Below the pieces are notes generated by a model. That model was not told where the DNA came from and ran no database searches. It saw only the letters and a list, made by a program, of their open reading frames with translations. A DNA stretch of 33,185 nt from Bacteroidales bacterium UBA1182 (lineage in GTDB: Bacteria > Bacteroidota > Bacteroidia > Bacteroidales > Bacteroidaceae), in contig DBYQ01000011.1 in the NCBI GenBank assembly GCA_002310015.1, forward strand, positions 25,098 to 58,282. Direction: 5' to 3'. Made by a program: the position numbers and the translations under genes. Positions 1 to 7,317 of the stretch are shown piece after piece; position 1 is the first letter of the stretch; each line of letters starts with the position of its first letter.

Positions 1-380
1 GTCAGTACGTCGATGATTGAGATCATACCCTGGTAGCCGAAGTTGAGGCAGAGACCTGCCTTCTTGCCAACGAACTCTGAGAACTCATTCTCAAACTTGA
101 TGTGATAATCAGTATTACCAGACATCATGCGGGCACCCATAGGTGCACCCAGACCGAACTTGGCGGCAGCCTCGGCATCGGCCTTTCTTACCTCGGGATG
201 GTTGGCCAGACCCAGGTAGTTGTTGAGGCTCCAGTTCAATACGGGCTTGCCGTTGAACTCCATTTCGGGGCCGATTTCACCTACCAGGCGGGGGAACATA
301 AAGTAACCGTCACCAATACCCTGATACTGACCGAGAGGACCCGGTGTCTCCTTGATTCTTTCAAAAATGTCTTTAATCAT
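1..380 (-). CDS. Alpha-oxoamine synthase family PLP enzyme (5' part only)
   Basis: The first 126 codons of a gene that runs off the left edge. It starts MIKDIFERIKETPGPLG and contains NWSLNNYLGLANHPEVRK, MGARMMSGN and CLNFGYQGM. These are the N-terminal substrate-entry and fold motifs of the class II aminotransferase-like alpha-oxoamine synthases (8-amino-7-oxononanoate synthase, serine palmitoyltransferase, 2-amino-3-ketobutyrate CoA ligase). Such enzymes condense an acyl-CoA or acyl-ACP with an amino acid using pyridoxal phosphate. The PLP lysine lies outside the window, so the substrate cannot be assigned. Bacteroidota carry several paralogues, some for sphingoid-base or sulfonolipid synthesis and some for biotin. 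The start at 380 is the first ATG, and the protein begins directly with a family-like N terminus. No partner gene is nearby. Confidence 0.8.
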   Translation of the reverse strand, partial: MIKDIFERIKETPGPLGQYQGIGDGYFMFPRLVGEIGPEMEFNGKPVLNWSLNNYLGLANHPEVRKADAEAAAKFGLGAPMGARMMSGNTDYHIKFENEFSEFVGKKAGLCLNFGYQGMISIIDVL

Positions 381-456
381 ACTGAAAATCAATTATTTTG
401 TTTGTTATTATCTGCTTGTTTGCTTTGCGGAAAGAAACTGGTCCGCTTAAACTGCG

Positions 457-464
457 CGAAATTA
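457..464 (-). promoter_or_regulatory. Possible -7 box for the gene starting at 380
   Basis: TAATTTCG on the minus strand is one mismatch from the Bacteroidota -7 consensus TAnnTTTG. It lies about 77 bases upstream of the start. No matching TTTG -33 box is found at the usual 19-20 base spacing, so this is weak. Confidence 0.3.
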
Positions 465-540
465 CTAAAAATCTCATCAACGCTATTATAAAATAAGTTA
501 TAATTCTGCCTATTTATATATAAGCTCGTTGCTTACGCTT

Positions 541-725
541 GGACTAACGTTAATGGGAGACGACGTTCCGGGCTACTGCGGGCTCCCTCCAAGGCCTAAA
601 CATCGATCGCCTCCTTTTTAGCCACCGATGGTGTCTAACGGTCGTTAAACGTAACGATGTTCTTAACGGCCTTTCCGGGGCCCTACGCTTACGCCCTGCA
701 CTGACGCTCCCACTAACGTTAGTCC
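541..725. repeat. 19-bp inverted repeat bounding a 147-bp spacer
   Basis: GGACTAACGTTAATGGGAG at 541-559 matches the reverse complement of 707-725 at 18 of 19 positions; the first 12 bases are perfect. The enclosed segment carries short hairpins and no credible gene. No flanking target-site duplication was seen. It could be a small non-autonomous mobile element or a structured transcribed region. Confidence 0.6.
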
Positions 726-789
726 CGCTCCCGCAAACGGGAACATTTGCTCGGCTTGCAGGGTGTGCCGGGGATTCTGGATGCGCGGC

Positions 790-883
790 AGTACAATTGG
801 GGTCTGACCCCTTTTGCGCATGGTAGGTATGCGATAGTTGAATAGTTAAGCACGTGCAAAAGGGGTCTGACCCCAATTGTACT
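790..883. repeat. REPIN-like pair of inverted palindromic repeats
   Basis: Two 28-base arms (790-817 and 856-883) are inverted copies of each other with one mismatch, at the centre. The arms flank a 38-base spacer. Each arm holds the palindrome GGGGTCTGACCCC, bordered by AATT on the outer side and TTTTGC on the inner side. Paired inverted REP sequences of this kind are the arrangement called REPINs, which are mobilised by REP-associated tyrosine (Y1) transposases. No such transposase gene lies in this window. The element begins 7 bases past the stop codon of the EamA gene. It has no U-tract, so it is not a standard terminator. Confidence 0.65.
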
Positions 884-889
884 GTTTGA

Positions 890-1789
890 TTATTGCAGGG
901 AGCCTATCAGCAGGAAGAAGAGGCCCAGGAGGACCAGGAGCAGGTCAATGACCTTGCTCTTGAGGTTTTTCTCGTGGAAGAGTAGGGCGCCGCAGAGGAA
1001 GCTGACTATTACGCTTGAGCGGCGGATCATGGAGACTATTGATACCATTGAGGCGCTTTGGGCCAGAGATACAAAGTAGGCGTAATCAGCCAGAGTGAGG
1101 AAAACGGCGATGAAGACGATGGGCCACTTCCATTGGAACGGGGTGGTTTTCTTGCGTGTGGGCCACCATAGGGTAAATAGGATTACCGTCATCAGGGCCA
1201 GTTGGTAGAAATTGCTCCATGCCTGTACGAACATGTTGTTGAAACGGCTCAGCAGGTATTTGTCAAACAGGGCGCTCACGGCTCCCAGGAGGGTAGCCAT
1301 GATGACACAGAAAACCCATTTGTTGCGCGAGAAGCTTATGCCCTCTTTCTTGCCGCTTAAACTGAGCAGGTAGAATGATATTACGGCAATGATAACACCT
1401 ATCCATTGGTACAGGTTAAGGCGCTCGCCAAACAGCAGCAGGCCGCCTAACAATACGATGATGGGGCGGGTGGCGTTGATTGGGCCGAACAGCGTTATGG
1501 GCAGGTGTTTCATTCCAAAATAGCCGAATATCCAGGACCCCAGCACGATGAATGCCTTGAGCATGAGCAGGCGGTGCAGTTCCCATCCGGCTGTAGGAAC
1601 ATAAAAGATGCTGCCGTCCAGCACGCCTGTCTTCCATGACAGGAGCGTGAACGGCAGCATTAGGAGTGAGCAGAACAGTGTGTTGAACCAGAGAACGGGT
1701 ATTACCGCGTTATCCTTGAGGGATTGCTTCTTGGATACGTCATATAGCCCTAAGAAAAGGGCCGAAACCAGCGCGAATCCCAACCACAT
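890..1789 (-). CDS. EamA/DMT-family membrane transporter
   Basis: A 299-residue, ten-helix-type hydrophobic protein with two repeated halves, typical of drug/metabolite transporter superfamily exporters and permeases. The first half ends near residue 147 after FGPINATRPIIVLLGGLLLFGERL. The second half repeats the pattern with SMIRRSSVIVSFLCGALLFHEKNLK, the characteristic 'G..LF.E.L' end of each EamA repeat. The substrate is unknown. It starts 19 bases after the stop of the DUF3078 gene on the same strand, so it is probably co-transcribed with it and may be the last gene of the thiamine-regulated unit. A link to thiamine or its precursors is inference from position only. Confidence 0.8.
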   Translation of the reverse strand: MWLGFALVSALFLGLYDVSKKQSLKDNAVIPVLWFNTLFCSLLMLPFTLLSWKTGVLDGSIFYVPTAGWELHRLLMLKAFIVLGSWIFGYFGMKHLPITLFGPINATRPIIVLLGGLLLFGERLNLYQWIGVIIAVISFYLLSLSGKKEGISFSRNKWVFCVIMATLLGAVSALFDKYLLSRFNNMFVQAWSNFYQLALMTVILFTLWWPTRKKTTPFQWKWPIVFIAVFLTLADYAYFVSLAQSASMVSIVSMIRRSSVIVSFLCGALLFHEKNLKSKVIDLLLVLLGLFFLLIGSLQ

Positions 1790-1808
1790 AACCGTGCTCT
1801 GTTAATTA

Positions 1809-2672
1809 TCAGAATTTGTAACTGAGACCTAAGCCTACAATCTCCTTGAACTGGACCTTGGCACCGTGCTGATTGCCTTCAGAATCATAGGTCTTGATGT
1901 CATCGTCATACTTGAGGGTTGACTGGAATGTCAGGGTGAGCAACTTGGTCAGGTTGTAACCTATAAGCACGTCCCAGTTAACGTCAATCATTCCGAATGA
2001 ATCATCGTAGGCGGTAAAGAGGTCAAGTACTGACTTTACCGTGAGCCTGTCTTCAAAGAATGAGTAGTTTGCATTGACCTTGAAAATGGAACCTAACTGC
2101 GGTTTGACAAACTTACCGGCATCAACACCGTAAGCCTCTGACAGCAAGGTGTCAGTAACCATAGTCAACTTGCCTGCAACTGGTGAATAATAGATTGCCA
2201 GACTGCTGTTGGGCTTGTAGTCAATACCGACAGAGATGTTGAGGTATGAAGGTGTGAGGAACTTTGACGTAAGGTCCTTTTCGCCATTGCTATAGTATTT
2301 GTAACCGTCAAACATCTGTGACTTGAAATCAAGCAGTGCGGCATAGTAGAACTTTTCATTGATCTGATGGCCCAGCTTTGAGGCAAAATTCAGATTATCA
2401 ATGTTCTTACGCCAATCTGTCATGTCGGTATAGTTCTGACCGTAGTTGGCACTGAGGTCATTAGTCCATGAGAGTTTGTCTTTCTGATAGTTGAGAGAAC
2501 CGTTCAGATAGATGTTGTACGCAACGGTGTTCTCACCACCTTCACTCCAGTTGGTGAATGAGGTCTGCGATAGGTTTACACCGGCCAGGCCTTTGTGTGA
2601 CCAGCCTTCTTCATCCTGAGCTGTGAGGCCCAGAGGCAGTAATGCCACAAGGAGAAATAATGCTTTTTTCAT
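1809..2672 (-). CDS. DUF3078 family outer-membrane beta-barrel protein
   Basis: A 287-residue protein with a signal peptide (residues 1-18, ending GLTAQ). It then has alternating beta strands rich in Tyr, Asn and Asp, and ends in an aromatic final strand (GLGLSYKF) as outer-membrane barrels do. The N-terminal stretch GLAGVNLSQTSFTNWSEGG is characteristic of the Bacteroidota DUF3078 family, whose function is unknown. It follows pnuT by 46 bases, and a perfect TAATTTTG box lies in that gap. It can therefore be expressed independently of the riboswitch, although read-through is possible. A thiamine role is not shown by the sequence. Confidence 0.8.
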   Translation of the reverse strand: MKKALFLLVALLPLGLTAQDEEGWSHKGLAGVNLSQTSFTNWSEGGENTVAYNIYLNGSLNYQKDKLSWTNDLSANYGQNYTDMTDWRKNIDNLNFASKLGHQINEKFYYAALLDFKSQMFDGYKYYSNGEKDLTSKFLTPSYLNISVGIDYKPNSSLAIYYSPVAGKLTMVTDTLLSEAYGVDAGKFVKPQLGSIFKVNANYSFFEDRLTVKSVLDLFTAYDDSFGMIDVNWDVLIGYNLTKLLTLTFQSTLKYDDDIKTYDSEGNQHGAKVQFKEIVGLGLSYKF

Positions 2673-2699
2673 ATCATTTCAGTTTAGGATTTGTGGTGG

Positions 2700-2707
2700 C
2701 AAAATTA
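2700..2707 (-). promoter_or_regulatory. -7 promoter box upstream of the DUF3078 gene
   Basis: TAATTTTG on the minus strand matches TAnnTTTG exactly and lies 27 bases before the ATG. No clear -33 TTTG is present; the upstream part falls inside the 3' end of pnuT. Confidence 0.5.
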
Positions 2708-2719
2708 TAAAAAAAGGTA

Positions 2720-3373
2720 TTACGCTATGCATGTACCGCGTTTTTTCCACTTAAAGAACCCATAGACCGAAGCACCCAGGTAGAATCCGTAGAGCAGCAG
2801 CGTGGTCAGATGCAGTCCGCGTGTGCAGTAAATATAAATTGAAATGGAGTTGACCAGGAACCATATTCCCCATACTTCAATGATTTTCTGTGCCAATACC
2901 CATGAGCCCACTATGTTGAGCATTGTGGTAAGTGCATCAAGAGCGGGTACGGGTGAATCAGTAAGGAACCTGAGTATGCAGAATATGGCTGCCCAGATGG
3001 CGGCCGATACTCCAAGGACCGCCCAAAATTCTGCGGCACGGAAATGACGGTAGGTGATGCCGCCATTCCCGGTGGTGCCGTCAGAATCATGCGATGTGGG
3101 CTTACGGTCACTATGGAGCCACTTTATAAAACCGTAAACGCACATGCAGATATTGAAACAGCTGAATCCCATATCGGCATATATCTTGCCGTGATAATAT
3201 ACGCTGGCATAGATCATTGAGCACATTGCGCTTATTACCCACATAAGCGGTTTCTGATGGAACTCAAGCCACAGATAGATGAAACTGAGTATAAGCCCTA
3301 CGGTCTGGATTATGCTCCAGAAATCCATGCCGGTAAACTGTCCGCCAATATATGACCAGATATCGGATAACAT
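2720..3373 (-). CDS. pnuT: PnuT-type thiamine permease (PnuC family)
   Basis: A 217-residue inner-membrane protein with about seven hydrophobic helices. Family motifs of PnuC-like vitamin transporters are visible: PLMWVISAMCSMIYASVYYH in the first half, then DALTTMLNIVGSWVLAQK and WGIWFLVNSISIYIY in the second half. PnuC members move nicotinamide riboside, whereas the PnuT subgroup moves thiamine by facilitated diffusion coupled to phosphorylation in the cell. The thiamine assignment rests on context: it starts 5 bases after a TonB receptor preceded by a TPP riboswitch. A polar insert (around residues 87-107, HSDRKPTSHDSDGTTGNGG) separates the two helical halves. No thiamine kinase or pyrophosphokinase gene is adjacent in this window. 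Confidence 0.85.
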   Translation of the reverse strand: MLSDIWSYIGGQFTGMDFWSIIQTVGLILSFIYLWLEFHQKPLMWVISAMCSMIYASVYYHGKIYADMGFSCFNICMCVYGFIKWLHSDRKPTSHDSDGTTGNGGITYRHFRAAEFWAVLGVSAAIWAAIFCILRFLTDSPVPALDALTTMLNIVGSWVLAQKIIEVWGIWFLVNSISIYIYCTRGLHLTTLLLYGFYLGASVYGFFKWKKRGTCIA

Positions 3374-3378
3374 TGTCT

Positions 3379-5766
3379 TTAGAATTTAAGTGTTATGCTA
3401 CCCATTGCGCTGAAACCGGACATAGGTATGAATCCTATCTGGTAGTAACGGTTGTCATTGGGGTGACCGTTGCTCTCATATATGGCTGAATATACCCAGC
3501 CGCTTGTGGCCTTGTGGGAGTTGAAAATATTGTTAAGGTTTGCACCAATCTCAATGCTACGGATGATACCCTTGGTAGGCTGTGTGAATGTAGCAGACAG
3601 GTCTGAAAAAGAGTAGGCGGGCAGTGAGCGGTCTGCGTTCTCTGTATTGTCAAGATACTGGCGGCTCACGTAGTTTGTGTGCCATACAGCATTGAAACGA
3701 CCCATGCTGAACTTTACAAAACCGTTCAGGATGGCGCTGGGTGAGAATGCCAGTGTAGAGTTGTCATAGTGGATATTTGCACTGCCGTTGTCCCAGTCTT
3801 CAACCACCTCAGTGAAGTCCTTGATGCGGTTCTGACTCAGAGCGGCGTTACCCTCAATAGAGAGCCACTTGAAAGGCATTACGCCAGCCTGCATCTCAAT
3901 ACCCATGCGATATGAATCCTTGATGTTCACGGTCAGGTTCTCACCTATATCGCTCTGCTCACCGGTTTGTACAAACTGATTGTCATAGTTCATACGGTAC
4001 AGGTTGAATCCTGCGTACCATGAATCTGATGTATAGTTATAGCCGGCTTCAATGTCAAGCATGCTCTCTGGGTCAGGAGCGGGGTACTTTCCGTTATCAG
4101 TAAAGTTGTTGCGCTCAGGCTCACGGTTGCCATAGGCAGCCAAAGCATATACGTTGTGACCGTTTTTCTGCCAGTTTACACCAAACTTGAAGTTGTCAAA
4201 CATATACTCCTTGTCTATGTCAAGCATGTGTTTGTGGATGCCGTCATCATCTTTGATGTACTTGTCATTATAGCCATCGGTAGTATATTTTACGTGACGT
4301 GACTGATAATCGGCCGATAATGAGATCTGGGGAGTAAGGTTGTAGATAGCCTTTACGAAAGTGCTGTTATCAGTTTTCTTGGCATCGGAATCATAGTAGG
4401 TGTACTTGCCGTCGGCCAGGATTGCAGCCTCAAGTTCATCATTGCCTACGTATGTGATATGACCAAAGTTGTTACCCTTAAACTGCTGCATTGAGAGCCC
4501 GGCGCGGATATTCAAATCACCCAGACTGATGTTGTTGTTCCAGATAGCACCGTAGGTATGCTGCTCCAGACCTTTCTTACGTACAAAATCACTCTTTTTG
4601 ACCTCGTTGCCCTGGCCGTCGGTGAATGAGAGACCGTATTTCTCCAACTTGTTGTTGGGGCGGAACTCATTGTAATATCCGTAGCCATAGGTGTAGTGGA
4701 GAGTGATTGATGTAGTCAGTTGCTCGTTCTGGGTCCATGAGAGTGAAAGGATGTTGTGATCCTGCCAGAAATTATCTGTAGTGCGGTCCCAGTATGTGCC
4801 GTCCTTCATCATGTAACGGGCAGCAACATACTTGCCGTTGTCATCAATGAGGAATTTTCCGTTGTCATCATACTGGATGGCCTCATAAAGGCTGTTGTAC
4901 TGGCCCAGACCCTTGTCATACATATCCTGATAGGTCTTGATGCCGGTCTTGGTGCCGTAAGTGCCGTCCATCAGGCTCTTGTTATCGTCACCGGCTGTAG
5001 CGCCGCTCCATGCCTGTCCGGTCATCTCAAAGTTACCGATGTTACGGTAGCGTAGCATCACGTTGTCGCTGGGCATCCAGAGCAGGCCACCGTAGTAACT
5101 GCCGGAGTTACCCTTTGTTCCGTGCATGAAACCATCGGTCTGAGTCTGGTTGTAAGCACCGTCTATTATTAGGTTGTTCAGTATTGTTCCGGTTGAGAAT
5201 TTACCACCCATGTGGCGTGTGTTGTATGCGCCGTATGATCCGGTCAGTTCCAGGCCGGGCTCGGAGTCCGGGGTAGCGCTTGATAGGGCTATAGTACCGC
5301 CAAAAGCACCGTCACCCAATGTTGAGGTACCCAGACCGCGCTGTATCTGGGCCGATCCCAGGAATGATGCGTAGCTGTTCATGTTGACCCAGAATACGCA
5401 CTGGTCCTCAGGTGAGTTTAATGGTACACCGTCCAGAGTCACGTTGATGCGCGATCCGGCAGCACCGCGAATGCGCATGTAAGATGTACCGGTGCCTGTG
5501 CCGTTCTCGCTCCAGGCAATTACACCTGGTGTCTGAGAAAACAGGAATGGCAGTTCGCGGCCTGTTTTTGAAAATTTGTCTAACTCATGGCGGGCAATCT
5601 CGGTTGCTACCGATGCCTCATTGCTCATGGCACGAACACCGTTAATGACAACGTCATTCAACTGCTCCAGACGTAATGTGTCAATCTGGAGATTAAGATT
5701 TGCTGTTTCGGCTTTCATTGTAAGGCCTGCAAGCAAAGTAATGGACAAAAAAAATACCTTTTTCAT
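3379..5766 (-). CDS. TonB-dependent outer-membrane receptor, probably for thiamine
   Basis: A 795-residue receptor. The signal peptide covers about residues 1-19. A TonB-box-like segment (LNDVVINGV, about 35-43) is followed by the plug domain (about 50-165), with ARHELDKFSKTGRELPFLFSQTPGV, SYMRIRGAAGSRINVTLDGVPLN and the plug end GAFGGTIAL. A 22-strand-type barrel follows and ends in SITLKF. TonB energy from the inner membrane drives uptake of a scarce ligand through the barrel. The TPP riboswitch directly upstream and pnuT directly downstream make thiamine or a phosphorylated form the likely ligand. There is no N-terminal carboxypeptidase-like or SusD-linked domain, which fits a vitamin receptor better than a glycan receptor. 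The ATG at 5766 precedes a good signal peptide. Confidence 0.88.
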   Translation of the reverse strand: MKKVFFLSITLLAGLTMKAETANLNLQIDTLRLEQLNDVVINGVRAMSNEASVATEIARHELDKFSKTGRELPFLFSQTPGVIAWSENGTGTGTSYMRIRGAAGSRINVTLDGVPLNSPEDQCVFWVNMNSYASFLGSAQIQRGLGTSTLGDGAFGGTIALSSATPDSEPGLELTGSYGAYNTRHMGGKFSTGTILNNLIIDGAYNQTQTDGFMHGTKGNSGSYYGGLLWMPSDNVMLRYRNIGNFEMTGQAWSGATAGDDNKSLMDGTYGTKTGIKTYQDMYDKGLGQYNSLYEAIQYDDNGKFLIDDNGKYVAARYMMKDGTYWDRTTDNFWQDHNILSLSWTQNEQLTTSITLHYTYGYGYYNEFRPNNKLEKYGLSFTDGQGNEVKKSDFVRKKGLEQHTYGAIWNNNISLGDLNIRAGLSMQQFKGNNFGHITYVGNDELEAAILADGKYTYYDSDAKKTDNSTFVKAIYNLTPQISLSADYQSRHVKYTTDGYNDKYIKDDDGIHKHMLDIDKEYMFDNFKFGVNWQKNGHNVYALAAYGNREPERNNFTDNGKYPAPDPESMLDIEAGYNYTSDSWYAGFNLYRMNYDNQFVQTGEQSDIGENLTVNIKDSYRMGIEMQAGVMPFKWLSIEGNAALSQNRIKDFTEVVEDWDNGSANIHYDNSTLAFSPSAILNGFVKFSMGRFNAVWHTNYVSRQYLDNTENADRSLPAYSFSDLSATFTQPTKGIIRSIEIGANLNNIFNSHKATSGWVYSAIYESNGHPNDNRYYQIGFIPMSGFSAMGSITLKF

Positions 5767-5814
5767 ATAGATTTAAGTTAAACCATAATGAAAAAGGGGT
5801 ACACCGAAAGATTT

Positions 5815-5896
5815 GAAATCCAATCCCTCCGCCGGCACTGTCCGGATCAGGTTCATAGGGTATAATCTCAGCCCTTGTGGGGCACCCCCTTTCATT
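5815..5896 (-). promoter_or_regulatory. TPP (thiamine pyrophosphate) riboswitch
   Basis: Read on the minus strand, the THI-box elements appear in order: GGGGGTGCC, GGGCTGAGATTATACCC, TGAACCTGATCCGGA and GTGCCGGCGGAGGGA. CTGAGA and ACCTGATC are the conserved TPP-binding cores, and the P3 and P4/P5 stems can be drawn. It sits between a TAAATTTG promoter and the TonB receptor start, about 50 bases from the ATG. TPP binding normally lowers expression of the downstream genes, so the unit should be induced by thiamine shortage. Confidence 0.95.
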
Positions 5897-5948
5897 CAGG
5901 GCGCAAATTTAGTGCAAACTTTCCGGATTGTCACATCCCTGAATGAAA
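5890..5948. repeat. 12-bp perfect inverted repeat around the riboswitch promoter
   Basis: TTTCATTCAGGG (5890-5901) and CCCTGAATGAAA (5937-5948) are perfect inverted copies separated by 35 bases. Those 35 bases contain the -7 box at 5904-5911. The arm at 5890-5901 also forms the 5' end of the predicted leader RNA. It could be an operator for a dimeric regulator or a chance palindrome. The interval is far shorter than known invertible promoters. Confidence 0.5.
5904..5935 (-). promoter_or_regulatory. Promoter of the thiamine-uptake operon
   Basis: TAAATTTG at 5911-5904 matches the TAnnTTTG -7 box exactly. TGTG at 5935-5932 lies 20 bases upstream, as a near match to the TTTG -33 box. Transcription would start just before the riboswitch aptamer. 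Confidence 0.6.
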
Positions 5949-5982
5949 TTTTTTTATTTCGCTCCGCGAAAGGCGGCCTCCG

Positions 5983-6020
5983 AAAAAAGAAGAAGGACAG
6001 TTCGCGAACCGTCCTTCTTC
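5983..6020 (-). terminator. Intrinsic terminator after codB
   Basis: A 10-bp perfect stem pairs GAAGAAGGAC at 5989-5998 with GTCCTTCTTC at 6011-6020. The apex is TTCGCGAA and there is one internal mismatch. On the minus strand the stem is followed by six T residues (5988-5983). It lies 16 bases past the codB stop and separates that operon from the riboswitch unit. A second small hairpin, TTTCGC-TCC-GCGAAA, follows at 5957-5971. Confidence 0.85.
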
Positions 6021-6035
6021 CTTATTGTGTGCTGT

Positions 6036-7292
6036 TTAGCGGCGCTTGGTTCCGATAAGGTAGCATACTGCTGCAATCACCATACCGTTGATTGAAGGAA
6101 TGCCCCACTTTACAAGGTTGGCTACAACAGCTCCCAGGATAACGCCCAGTATTGATGCCCAGTTTACATTGCTGATATGAACGTCATCGGACATATACTC
6201 GTTGCGGTTCTTGAAATAACTGACAATCAGGATAGCACCGATTGGCGGCAGGGTGCAGTTAAGTATGTTGAGCCAGCCGCAGAAATTCCAGTAGAGCCAT
6301 ACGGCGGTTACCGTACCTATGATACCTGCTATAAGAACCATTGTCTTCTTGGACAATCCGAATATGTTGGACAGGCCCAGACCTGATGAGTAGAGAGCGT
6401 TGTCATTGGTTGTCCAGATGTTGAGGCCCAGCACAAGAACTGACAGGTAGAAGAGTATCTGGTTAAGGTTGAGCATAACCTCAAAGATGTCATTTCCGCC
6501 CACGTAGATGCTTGATGCGGCTCCGAAGAAAAACATGAGTGAGTTACCCAGGAAGAAAGCTACCACCGTAACGATGCATCCAATCCTGGCGGTCTTGCTG
6601 AAACGTGCAAAGTTAGGTGTGGCTGTACCTCCTGATACGAAACTGCCTATAACCAGGCCTGCACCGGCAATAATGGTAAGTGAGCCGTCATTAACTCTTG
6701 AGAACTGCTCTACGAGAGTGGCGTCACCGCGATGGATGGCCATAATCATGGCAACCGTACCAAGTATTCCTACCATAGGAACGGCAATCCAACTGATGAG
6801 TGTAAGGCTCTTGATACCAAAATATGCGCTGGCGGTCATGAGCATGCCGGCAACGGCAACCAGGATATAGCCTTGGAAAGGCATGTGGTCAGGCGTTACC
6901 TCAAGACCTAAGAACTCCTGAGCAACCGGTATGGCAAACATGGCCAGACCTACGCCGAACCAGCCCATCTGTGTAAAACTGATCATGGCACTGGGCAACC
7001 AGCTTCCTTTGCGTCCGAAACTGCGGTGAGCCAGCATATCGAGTGTCATTCCTGTCTTGGCGCCGATGTAACCGAGTGCGCCTGTGTATGCGCCGAGAAT
7101 GATACCTCCCAGTATCAATGCGCCGATAAATCCTCCAAAGTCAAGGCCTGCAGCCAATTTCTGGCCAGCCCACATACTTGCTGAGAAGAAAGTGAATCCC
7201 AGCATTACCATAAACATGCTGATGTTGCTTTTGCGACCCTCAGGAGTCACTCTGCTGGATGTAAAATCTACATCGGGTTTCTTGTAAGCCAT
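6036..7292 (-). CDS. codB: Cytosine permease, NCS1 family
   Basis: A 418-residue, twelve-helix transporter. It closely resembles E. coli CodB over its whole length, as recalled: GYIGAKTGMTLDMLAH, SFGRKGSWLPSAM, GWFGVGLAMFAIPVA, VGSFVSGGTATPNFARF, VAFFLGNSLMFFFGAAS and VLGLNIWTTNDNALYSSGL. CodB imports cytosine with a cation. Codon 1 is 25 bases past the stop of the phosphoribosyltransferase-like gene, so the two form an operon. No cytosine deaminase (codA) is adjacent. The related HMP transporter CytX is riboswitch-controlled in some bacteria, but here a terminator stands between this gene and the TPP riboswitch, which lies downstream of it. The CodB-specific motifs make cytosine, or another base, the better guess. 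Confidence 0.88.
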   Translation of the reverse strand: MAYKKPDVDFTSSRVTPEGRKSNISMFMVMLGFTFFSASMWAGQKLAAGLDFGGFIGALILGGIILGAYTGALGYIGAKTGMTLDMLAHRSFGRKGSWLPSAMISFTQMGWFGVGLAMFAIPVAQEFLGLEVTPDHMPFQGYILVAVAGMLMTASAYFGIKSLTLISWIAVPMVGILGTVAMIMAIHRGDATLVEQFSRVNDGSLTIIAGAGLVIGSFVSGGTATPNFARFSKTARIGCIVTVVAFFLGNSLMFFFGAASSIYVGGNDIFEVMLNLNQILFYLSVLVLGLNIWTTNDNALYSSGLGLSNIFGLSKKTMVLIAGIIGTVTAVWLYWNFCGWLNILNCTLPPIGAILIVSYFKNRNEYMSDDVHISNVNWASILGVILGAVVANLVKWGIPSINGMVIAAVCYLIGTKRR

Positions 7293-7317
7293 ATCTTATT
7301 TATTTGATGTTTGATTT

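Larger units (their letters stand above)
381..889. other. Gene-free stretch rich in inverted repeats
   Basis: This is 509 bases between two minus-strand genes. Bases 381-535 are AT-rich and hold the leader of the gene at 380. Bases 541-790 are GC-richer, with many TAACG/CGTTA steps and small hairpins such as TCCCG-CAAA-CGGGA near 728-741. Two larger inverted-repeat structures (541-725 and 790-883) are listed separately. The one long open frame here (550-876, minus) overlaps both repeat structures, resembles no known family and has a low-complexity Arg/Pro/Ser composition, so I do not call it a gene. Confidence 0.7.

Noticed and set aside
550..876. 108-codon open frame on the minus strand
   Set aside because: It spans the two inverted-repeat structures and part of its peptide simply translates the GGGGTCTGACCCC arms twice (GSDPFC, GSDPNC). 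No family resemblance and no promoter-start arrangement.
5890..5948. Invertible (phase-variable) promoter
   Set aside because: The inverted repeats match the Bacteroidota pattern only loosely and the 35-base interval is too short for known invertases. No recombinase gene is near. The repeat is kept as an operator candidate.
6036..7292. The NCS1 transporter as a riboswitch-controlled HMP (CytX) transporter
   Set aside because: A strong terminator (5983-6020) lies after it, the riboswitch is downstream of it, and the protein motifs follow CodB.
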